From the NCBI GenBank assembly GCA_963604075.1, contig CAVCPW010000151.1, positions 1 through 37,261 of the forward strand: a stretch of DNA of 37,261 nt, read 5' to 3'. Shown here piece by piece: positions 7,855-14,633 of the stretch. The DNA comes from Anthropogastromicrobium sp963604075. GTDB lineage: Bacteria; Bacillota; Clostridia; Lachnospirales; Lachnospiraceae. The notes under the pieces were generated by a model. The model was not told the DNA's origin. It did not search any database and saw only the letters and a list, made by a program, of their open reading frames with translations. A program made the translations under genes and the position numbers. Numbering within the stretch: position 1 is the stretch's first letter; every line of letters begins with the position of its first letter.

Positions 7855-8085
7855 CTATTCTTCCTCCTGAAGTCTCGTGATAAGCGTCCATATTGCTTTT
7901 GCAGAATTAAAGTTTGACGGTATAATTTCTACTGTGGGAATCGTCACATCAAACTCATCCTCCAACTCTGCCACTAATGACAAAATTGCCATTGAATCAA
8001 GATAATGCTCGTCAATCAGATGCTCACAATTCTCATAATCTGCCTCAGGCTGAATTTCCTCTAAGATTTCAATTAAACGTTCCAT
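7855..8085 (-). CDS. DltC-like acyl/aminoacyl carrier protein
   Basis: This 76-residue, acidic, helical protein has the phosphopantetheine site LDSMAI with Ser31, and a DltC-like later segment (DEFDVTIPTVEIIPSNFNSA). The start is fixed at ATG 8085, preceded by AAAGGA. A longer frame back to 8187 would add a lysine-rich run that overlaps the decarboxylase gene and has no carrier homology. It should be phosphopantetheinylated and loaded by the ligase encoded at 9394-10926, then read by the MBOAT protein. It is similar in length to DltC (about 78). The gene sits between the decarboxylase and the MBOAT gene, so it could carry the decarboxylase substrate as well as the final acyl donor. Confidence 0.88.
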   Translation of the reverse strand: MERLIEILEEIQPEADYENCEHLIDEHYLDSMAILSLVAELEDEFDVTIPTVEIIPSNFNSAKAIWTLITRLQEEE

Positions 8086-8161
8086 TTTCTTTTTTCCTTT
8101 CTTTTTGCCCTCTTGGGGGATTTTATTATTACTGTTCACGCGTCCCTTAAACAATACTATT

Positions 8162-9397
8162 TTATCTATCCAAATGTAGATTTGCACTGTTTAAATTCTG
8201 TGTCTGCACTTCATCTCTTACATGCAGCACTGTGCCATCCTCACATATCAAAAATACATGGGGCAGACTTCGGCTCAAAAACAGTGAGATACCTTCCGTC
8301 ACACAGTACGCTCCCGCATTTGAAAATGCTAACAGCGTGCCTTCCTTTAATGATGGCAGTAGCATTTGCTTTGCCAAAATATCATTTCCCGTACAAAGAG
8401 AGCCACAAATATTCCATAGTGTATCATCCTTTTCGCATAACTCGGATTCATTTTCTTTTGAATTTCCTATTACATGCAGTACAGGCTGCTTCATTGCCAT
8501 CATCTGACCGTAGTAGGCAATCTGGTGAATTCCGCCATCTATGATCGCATAATGCTGTCCTTTATTTTCTTTCACATCTACGACCCGAGTAAGATACGTG
8601 CCGCATGAAGCTGCGATACTTCTTCCTAATTCTAGTGTCAGCTGCACATCACCTTTGCACTCGCATGACAGTCGTTCTCTTGTCTGCTGCAAAATCTTCG
8701 CAAACTCATCCAGAAAACCTTCCTCGTCAAATTCTTCGCCAAAATAGCAAAAAGGAAATCCCGGGCCAAACTCCAACTCGCGAGTGAAAAAGTTCTCCTC
8801 TTGCCACAATGCTTTCGCAATATCACACAGTCCGTCCAGCTCTCTTTTTAATCTTTTTACAGACTGCTTTTGTGTGCCACTGAAATACTGAATGCCGATA
8901 AAATCAAGCTGCGGATATGCATATCTCTCTTTTATGATTTCAAAAAGCTGCGGCTTATCCATTCCAAACTGATTTCCACTTGTGAGACGCAAAAGCACCT
9001 TTACACGCTTTTTCTGTTCCTCTGCTATCTTGGCCAACAGCTTCACCTGTTTTTTTGACTCTGCTGTATAAATTCCGGCTCCGCCTGATTCAAACATCCA
9101 CTCTTTTATGAATGATGGTGTCTTATATACCCCTGAGATAACCATTTTTTCAAATGTCACTCCCGACTGCATACATATTCTTGCTTCTCCCGGAGAACAT
9201 GCCTCAAACCGTTCTACGTCATTTTTCAATGCTCCTATTAGAAACGTATTTGCCTTCACAGCGTAACACAGATTTGTCTTTTGCATAATATGACTCTTCA
9301 GATAGGAAACTCTCTCTTTTAGTTTTCCTACATCAAACAGATACATAGAGCCTTCATGCGTCTGTGCAAGCTGTCTCAAAAGACCTTCTTCTATCAT
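8162..9397 (-). CDS. PLP-dependent fold-type III decarboxylase (LysA/BtrK-like)
   Basis: This 411-residue protein has the alanine racemase-like barrel plus C-terminal beta domain of DAP/ornithine decarboxylases. Lys48 in CYAVKAN should bind pyridoxal phosphate. LELGRS (near 256-261), CGSLCTGND (331-339, Cys335 and Asp339) and NAGAYC (360-365) match the decarboxylase motifs, including the cysteine and tyrosine that act from the partner subunit. Two PLP-contact motifs differ from DAP decarboxylase. The HxGS motif reads YFSGT at 171-175, and the glycine-rich phosphate loop reads FGPGF at 210-214. The gene overlaps the ligase by 4 bases (ATGA), so they are translationally coupled. It is not a housekeeping lysA by context. 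From memory its nearest functional parallel is BtrK, which decarboxylates gamma-glutamyl bound to a carrier protein. Decarboxylation of a free amino acid or racemisation are alternatives. Confidence 0.8.
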   Translation of the reverse strand: MIEEGLLRQLAQTHEGSMYLFDVGKLKERVSYLKSHIMQKTNLCYAVKANTFLIGALKNDVERFEACSPGEARICMQSGVTFEKMVISGVYKTPSFIKEWMFESGGAGIYTAESKKQVKLLAKIAEEQKKRVKVLLRLTSGNQFGMDKPQLFEIIKERYAYPQLDFIGIQYFSGTQKQSVKRLKRELDGLCDIAKALWQEENFFTRELEFGPGFPFCYFGEEFDEEGFLDEFAKILQQTRERLSCECKGDVQLTLELGRSIAASCGTYLTRVVDVKENKGQHYAIIDGGIHQIAYYGQMMAMKQPVLHVIGNSKENESELCEKDDTLWNICGSLCTGNDILAKQMLLPSLKEGTLLAFSNAGAYCVTEGISLFLSRSLPHVFLICEDGTVLHVRDEVQTQNLNSANLHLDR

Positions 9398-10926
9398 TTG
9401 TCTACCTTCTTATTTTTCTTTTCCTGCAAAAGTTTCATCAATCTCGCGCGATCCAACTTTCCATTTTTGGTAAGCGGCATACATTCTACCCGCATCAGCA
9501 TTCCCGGCACCATATAAGCCGGAAGAATCTCGCGCAGTTGTCTGTGCAGTTCTTTCTTGTCAATATCTCCCTGATAAAAACCATACAGACGCTCCTTTTT
9601 TTGATCAAACACGCAGCATCCTCTGTCTACTCCATCGATCCTTTCAAATGCTGCCTCAATCTCCTCTAGCTCTATCCTGTGTCCAAGGTACTTTATCTGA
9701 AAATCCTTTCGTCCACAGAAATACAATTCATCATCTTCACCCAAATATCCCAGATCACCAGTTCTATATATGCGTTCTTGATAAAATGAGTGAAGTGGAT
9801 TTTGCACAAAGCGTTCGCTTGTCTGTGCTTCATTTCGATAATATCCCAACGCAAGTGCTGTCCCTCTTACGCATATCTCACCTGTTACGCATGATTCTTC
9901 AATCTTTTTATTTTCTTCATCCAATAAAAAAACCTGCTCATTTGGAAACGCCTTTCCTATCGGAATGCCATTTTCATAATCGCAATTTCTTTTGATTCTG
10001 TGGTATGTACAATTGCATGTAATTTCAGTCGGTCCGTACAGATTGACAAATTCTGCCTTTTCTAAATGTTCCATCCAGCTTTTTAAATGCTTTTTCGGCA
10101 TTACTTCTCCGCTAAACAAAACTCTTTTTACAGTATCGGGTGTCTTATAATCAAGACCATGAAAGCTGCTTATAAGGCAAAGCGCCGATACCGCCCATAT
10201 CATCGTAGTTACTTTTTTTTCTGAAAGCTCGTCCATCAAACGGGCTGGTGATGAAAAAAGTTCCATAGGCAAGATCACAAGTGTCGCTCCTGTTTTTATT
10301 GCACTGTAAATATCCTTTACTGAAACATCAAAATCGAATGGTGCCTGATTTGCAATCACGTCGCTTTGGTCAATCCCAAAAAGCTCAGTAAAAACATCTA
10401 TAAAATCAATTACAGACCGGTGACTTACGACTACCCCTTTTGGAATTCCTGTCGATCCTGACGTAAAATTTGCATACAACGGATCTATGTCAATCATCTG
10501 CTCTCTTATATCAAAAAGAGTATCTGAATCTTCACTGCTTTGCAAAAGCATTTTAATATTTGCTGCCTTCCCCGGCAAAAGCTCCTCTGCCTGTGACATA
10601 TGCTTTTCATCTGTCACGATTAGCTTTGGATCCAGCACCTCTATAATCTGCTTTTGTCTTGCAGCCGGAAATGTTGGATTGATCATCACATAAAAGCCTC
10701 CTGCATAGACAATCCCCAAAAAAGCCTCCAACGCTTCTATCCCCTTTTCCATCAATACCGGAACCGGCTTCCCGATCAGATGAAAGCCTGCCAGACTGCT
10801 TCCAACACATCTGGCATTTTTATAAAGTTCACGATATGTCAGTTTATCATTACCATATAAAACAGCTGTTTTTTGTGGAAAACCAGATGCTTTTTGCTCC
10901 AGATATTCCAGTACATTTTTCGTCAT
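9394..10926 (-). CDS. DltA-like amino acid adenylation ligase
   Basis: This 510-residue stand-alone ANL-superfamily enzyme should activate a carboxylate with ATP and load it on the carrier protein. The P-loop TSGSTGIPKG lies at 155-164, the A4 motif FDFDVSVKD at 198-205 with Asp200, A5 NLYGPTE at 295-301, the hinge/A8 region GRKDFQIKYLGHRIELEEIE near 405-424, and catalytic Lys490 in PLTKNGKLDR. Asp200 is placed like the Asp of DltA and NRPS domains that holds the alpha-amino group, so an amino acid substrate is expected. The stretch TMIWAVSALC differs from the TSTPSF pocket segment of DltA, so the substrate may not be D-alanine. It is the first gene of a five-gene operon with a consensus promoter and phased upstream repeats. 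Confidence 0.88.
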   Translation of the reverse strand: MTKNVLEYLEQKASGFPQKTAVLYGNDKLTYRELYKNARCVGSSLAGFHLIGKPVPVLMEKGIEALEAFLGIVYAGGFYVMINPTFPAARQKQIIEVLDPKLIVTDEKHMSQAEELLPGKAANIKMLLQSSEDSDTLFDIREQMIDIDPLYANFTSGSTGIPKGVVVSHRSVIDFIDVFTELFGIDQSDVIANQAPFDFDVSVKDIYSAIKTGATLVILPMELFSSPARLMDELSEKKVTTMIWAVSALCLISSFHGLDYKTPDTVKRVLFSGEVMPKKHLKSWMEHLEKAEFVNLYGPTEITCNCTYHRIKRNCDYENGIPIGKAFPNEQVFLLDEENKKIEESCVTGEICVRGTALALGYYRNEAQTSERFVQNPLHSFYQERIYRTGDLGYLGEDDELYFCGRKDFQIKYLGHRIELEEIEAAFERIDGVDRGCCVFDQKKERLYGFYQGDIDKKELHRQLREILPAYMVPGMLMRVECMPLTKNGKLDRARLMKLLQEKKNKKVDK

Positions 10927-10972
10927 ATTCCTGCTTTCCGGCTCATTGTGGGCCTGTGTTCTCTCAGTCCCA

Positions 10973-11000
10973 ATTATAACTTATTTCAATTTGGGGTCAA
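10973..11000 (-). promoter_or_regulatory. Promoter of the Dlt-like operon
   Basis: The minus strand has TTGACC (11000-10995), a 16-bp spacer and TATAAT (10978-10973), giving a leader of about 40 bases to the ligase start. Confidence 0.75.
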
Positions 11001-11051
11001 CTATGGTCAATTTGAATTAAGCTTTCGTAATGATTTCGTAATGGTTCGTAA
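10995..11051. promoter_or_regulatory. Phased direct repeats upstream of the Dlt-like operon
   Basis: Two copies of GGTCAA begin at 10995 and 11005, exactly 10 bp apart, and the first is the -35 box itself. Three copies of TTCGTAA begin at 11024, 11035 and 11045, that is 11 and 10 bp apart. Direct repeats at one-turn spacing are typical of OmpR/PhoB-type response regulators. The TTCGTAA set lies just upstream of the -35 box, a position suited to activation. The regulator is not encoded in the window. Confidence 0.55.
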
Positions 11052-11113
11052 GCTTTTTTTAATAGTTTAATAATAATTTTATACTAATCATACTATTTTT
11101 CATTTCCATATCG

Positions 11114-11142
11114 TTGAAACTATGTTAAACTAGTGGTATATT
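11114..11142 (+). promoter_or_regulatory. Promoter of the one-span membrane protein gene
   Basis: TTGAAA (11114-11119), a 17-bp spacer and TATATT (11137-11142) precede the gene. The -10 box overlaps an upstream in-frame start at 11133, which rules that start out. Confidence 0.7.
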
Positions 11143-11180
11143 ATTATATTCTTTACAGAATAGAAAGGCATGGATTTAAT

Positions 11181-11951
11181 ATGAGAATCGAAGCAGATGA
11201 TCCAAACAAAAAACAACCCCCAAAAGAAGAATTTACTCCGGTAAAAAACGAGAAGCACAGCATCAAATCTGAAATTGCAAAAATGAAGGCGATGGGATTT
11301 AAGGATGGATGGGAATATTTTTGGAGCTATTATAAAGTTCCAGTATTTATTATCATCGCTGTCGTTGCTATTGTGGTCAGCATTACCGTATCTGTAGTCA
11401 GAAACAGCCGTCCTTTTATCGTACAGGTTCACATCTATAATAACTATCTAAGTGATGATGCTGACGTTGACTCTTTAGAGCAGGAATTTGCCGACTATGA
11501 GGGCATGAACTTAGATGATTATCAGATTAATTTCGATTTTACGGAATATCTTGACTTAGACGGTAGTGATGAAAGCTCTTATACCGCAATGATGAAGGTC
11601 ATGGCTATGGTAGCAGCTCACGATCTTGATGTAATCGGTGGAAGTACCGATTTTGTAACCTACTACGGTGTTGGCGAGCAGGATAATATCATGTTTGCAG
11701 ATTTGGAAGAAATCCTTCCTACTGCATTCTTCCAGTATTTAAAGGAGCAAGATCGTATTCTTTACTTAAATATCACAGATGAAGACGGAAATGTTACCGG
11801 TCAATACGCTGCCGCTATTGAAGTAAGCGATACTCGCATTGTAAATAAGAATTACCTGCAGGTCACACCTTGCTATCTTGGTATCGCATGCAATACCGAA
11901 CGTCAGGAATCTTCTATTGACTTCCTTGAATGGATTTTTGATTATCAATAA
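11181..11951 (+). CDS. Uncharacterised single-span membrane protein with extracellular domain
   Basis: I do not recognise a named family in this 256-residue protein. Residues 1-50 are charged and cytoplasmic, with a GWEYFWSYYK segment just before one membrane span at about 53-73. The remaining ~180 residues are acidic and should face outside. The start is ATG 11181; the frame is open back to 11133 but that start lies in the promoter. The ribosome site (AAAGG) is weak and rather far upstream. The gene is divergent from the Dlt-like operon across a region with phased repeats, so shared control is possible but unproven. A strong bidirectional terminator follows. Confidence 0.75.
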   Translation: MRIEADDPNKKQPPKEEFTPVKNEKHSIKSEIAKMKAMGFKDGWEYFWSYYKVPVFIIIAVVAIVVSITVSVVRNSRPFIVQVHIYNNYLSDDADVDSLEQEFADYEGMNLDDYQINFDFTEYLDLDGSDESSYTAMMKVMAMVAAHDLDVIGGSTDFVTYYGVGEQDNIMFADLEEILPTAFFQYLKEQDRILYLNITDEDGNVTGQYAAAIEVSDTRIVNKNYLQVTPCYLGIACNTERQESSIDFLEWIFDYQ

Positions 11952-12071
11952 TATTTATTGTACTAATAGCAAGTTGTACTGATAGCAAAAAATGCAAAAC
12001 TTTGTTACGTTCTTGCCTGCAGGCGAAATTTTAACATTGAGATCACAACATCATATTTATAACTTGCTTAC

Positions 12072-12113
12072 AACAAAAAGGCCTCGCACAATGCGTGCGA
12101 AGCCTTTTTTGTT
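12072..12113. terminator. Strong bidirectional terminator between the membrane protein gene and glgP
   Basis: An A-run leads into AAGGC-TCGCAC pairing with GTGCGA-GCCTT over a short loop, followed by six T's. Symmetry of the A-run and T-run allows termination of both convergent transcripts. Confidence 0.92.
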
Positions 12114-12152
12114 ATGTTATTATTCTTGCGATCATCTGCATTATTTGCTAGA

Positions 12153-14615
12153 TTACAGCTCTACATTAACCTTGTCTAACTTCCAGATCTCATCAACATA
12201 CTGCTGAATGGTACGGTCAGATGTGAACTTTCCGCTGCAAGCAACGTTCATCATTACAATGTGAGCCCACTTCTGAGTATCCTGATACAGGTTGTTGATC
12301 TTCATATGTGCCTCATGATAAGACATGAAATCCTTGAGGATGAAATATGTATCTGCACGGTCGCTGCTGTAGGTATTCAGCAGAGAATTGTAAATATCGC
12401 GGAACAACTCCGGATCTTGTGGAGAATAGTAGCCATTAATTAACTGCATCAGAACCTGACGAATCTCCTGATTCTCATTGAAGATCTGCATCGGATCATA
12501 TCCACCGTTCTTCTCGTAGTTGATAACCTCATCGGCTGTCATACCAAAGATAACTGCGTTATCATCGCCAACTTCCTCTAAGATCTCTACGTTTGCACCG
12601 TCAAGTGTACCGCATGTAATCGCACCATTTAACATAAACTTCATGTTACCGGTACCTGATGCCTCCTTAGAAGCTGTGGAAATCTGCTCAGAAACATCAG
12701 CTGCTGCGAAGATAATCTCTGCGTTAGATACACGATAGTTCTCAATGAAGACCACCTTGATCTTTCCGTTGATGGACTTATCATTGTTAATGACATCTGC
12801 TACAGAATTAATCAGCTTGATAGTCAGCTTTGCACGACGATATCCAGCTGCTGCCTTCGCACCAAAGATGAAGGTATGTGGATAATATTCCATATCCGGA
12901 TGACTCTTTAACTCGTTGTAGATATACATAACGTGCAGGATGTTTAAGAGCTGTCTCTTATACTCATGCAGACGCTTTACCTGTACATCGAAGATAGAAC
13001 GCGGATCAACATCAACACCGTTGTATTCCTTGATATACTTTGCCAGACGAACCTTGTTCTGATACTTGATGTTCATGAACTCCTGCTGGCTCTTCGGATC
13101 ATCTACAAAAAGCTTTAACTTTTCCATCTGCGGCAGGTCTGTAATCCATGCATCGCTGATCTTGTCTGTTACCCAGTTTGCCAGAAGCGGATTTGCATGG
13201 AGCAGGAAACGTCTCTGAGTGATACCATTTGTCTTGTTGTTGAACTTCTGCGGCATCATCTGATAGAAATCCTTTAACTCCTGCTTCTCAAGAATCTCAG
13301 TATGCAGTCTTGCAACACCATTTACAGAATAAGAACCTACGATTGCCAGATGAGCCATGCGAACCTGACCGTCATAGATGATTGACATCTTTGCGACCTT
13401 CTCATGGTTGCCCGGGTATGTAGCCTCGATTTCCTCTACAAAACGGCGGTTGATCTCCTCAACGATTCCGTAGATACGCGGAAGCAGACGGGAGAACAGC
13501 TCGATTGGCCACTTCTCAAGAGCCTCTGCCATGATGGTGTGGTTGGTGTAAGCACAGCACTTGGTTGTGATCTCCCATGCAGCCTCCCAGGTCAGATTCT
13601 CCTCATCCATAAGGATACGCATCAACTCTGCTACTGCCATGGACGGATGGGTATCATTCATCTGGAATGCTACCTTCTCGTACATCTTAGTAACGTCGCC
13701 ATTATGAGTCTTCTTGTACTTGTTTACAGCTGTCTGTAAGGAAGCGGAGATGAAGAAGTACTGCTGCTTTAAACGCAGTTCCTTTCCTGCATAGTGGTTA
13801 TCGTTCGGGTAAAGTACTTCTACGATATTCTTTGCCAGGTTCTCCTGCTCAACTGCCTTCTGATAATCACCTTTGTCGAAAGAATCCAGATTGAAGGTAT
13901 TGATTGGCTCTGCATCCCAGATACGAAGTGTATTTACAACATTGTTATTGTAACCAACTACCGGCAGATCATACGGTACGGCACGAACAGACTGATATCC
14001 TGCCTGTCCGAAATGCTCTCTTCCGGTCTCATCCTTCGTTACAGTTACGTAACCACCGAATCTAACCTCACATGCATATTCTGCACGACGAATCTCGAAT
14101 GGATATCCATCCTTTAACCAGTTATCCGGAACTTCTTTCTGATAACCATTCTCAATCTTCTGTGCAAACATACCATACTTATAACGGATTCCGCAGCCGT
14201 ATGCCGGATAACCAAGTGTTGCAAGAGAATCTAAGAAACATGCTGCCAGACGTCCAAGACCACCGTTTCCGAGTGCCGGATCCGGCTCCTGATCCTCGAT
14301 CATATTCAGATCAAATCCCAGTTCATCAAGAACTTCCTTTACTTCGTCCTGTGCACACAGGTTTAAGATATTGTTTCCAAGGGCACGACCCATCAGAAAC
14401 TCCATGGAAAGATAGTACAGAGTCTTCGCATCAGTGCGCTCAATTTCCTTGTGGGTTGCGATCCACTGGTCGATAATGTCATCCTTGAGCGCATAAGCCA
14501 CTGCCTGAAATACCTGCTGAGGTGTTGCCTCATCGATAGTTTTTCTGTACAGAGTCTTTACGTTGTAAATGATTCGCTTTTTAAGATCTGCCTTGTCAAT
14601 CGTTTTTGCTTTCAT
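12153..14615 (-). CDS. glgP: Glycogen/maltodextrin phosphorylase
   Basis: This 820-residue GT35 enzyme releases glucose-1-phosphate from alpha-1,4-glucans using pyridoxal phosphate. The motif GNGGLGRLAACFLDS lies at about 117-131. The PLP-lysine motif EASGTGNMKFMLNG lies near residue 650-665, with the conserved CGTLDGANVEI after it. Length and motifs are complete. The start at ATG 14615 has a GGAGG ribosome site. The gene begins only 18 bases after the ileS stop codon on the same strand, with no terminator between them, so ileS and glgP are probably cotranscribed. That pairing joins central storage metabolism to a tRNA synthetase. Whether the physiological substrate is glycogen or imported maltodextrin cannot be read here. 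Confidence 0.95.
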   Translation of the reverse strand: MKAKTIDKADLKKRIIYNVKTLYRKTIDEATPQQVFQAVAYALKDDIIDQWIATHKEIERTDAKTLYYLSMEFLMGRALGNNILNLCAQDEVKEVLDELGFDLNMIEDQEPDPALGNGGLGRLAACFLDSLATLGYPAYGCGIRYKYGMFAQKIENGYQKEVPDNWLKDGYPFEIRRAEYACEVRFGGYVTVTKDETGREHFGQAGYQSVRAVPYDLPVVGYNNNVVNTLRIWDAEPINTFNLDSFDKGDYQKAVEQENLAKNIVEVLYPNDNHYAGKELRLKQQYFFISASLQTAVNKYKKTHNGDVTKMYEKVAFQMNDTHPSMAVAELMRILMDEENLTWEAAWEITTKCCAYTNHTIMAEALEKWPIELFSRLLPRIYGIVEEINRRFVEEIEATYPGNHEKVAKMSIIYDGQVRMAHLAIVGSYSVNGVARLHTEILEKQELKDFYQMMPQKFNNKTNGITQRRFLLHANPLLANWVTDKISDAWITDLPQMEKLKLFVDDPKSQQEFMNIKYQNKVRLAKYIKEYNGVDVDPRSIFDVQVKRLHEYKRQLLNILHVMYIYNELKSHPDMEYYPHTFIFGAKAAAGYRRAKLTIKLINSVADVINNDKSINGKIKVVFIENYRVSNAEIIFAAADVSEQISTASKEASGTGNMKFMLNGAITCGTLDGANVEILEEVGDDNAVIFGMTADEVINYEKNGGYDPMQIFNENQEIRQVLMQLINGYYSPQDPELFRDIYNSLLNTYSSDRADTYFILKDFMSYHEAHMKINNLYQDTQKWAHIVMMNVACSGKFTSDRTIQQYVDEIWKLDKVNVEL

Positions 14616-14633
14616 TTCATCCTCCTTAGATTC

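Noticed and set aside
7853..7891. Upstream start for the MBOAT gene at 7891
   Set aside because: It would overlap the end of the carrier gene by 37 bases, while the ATG at 7852 has an AGGAGG site and the usual family N-terminus.
8086..8161. Possible hidden dltX micropeptide gene between the decarboxylase and the carrier gene
   Set aside because: The gap is only 76 bases and holds no open frame ending in a DltX-like aromatic motif.
8162..9397. Housekeeping diaminopimelate decarboxylase (lysA)
   Set aside because: Translational coupling to a carrier-protein ligase and the changed PLP-contact motifs argue against it, although the fold is the same.
9394..10926. Straightforward dlt operon (dltA to dltD) for D-alanylation
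   Set aside because: Gene order, the inserted decarboxylase, the missing dltX and the altered ligase pocket all differ from standard dlt operons.
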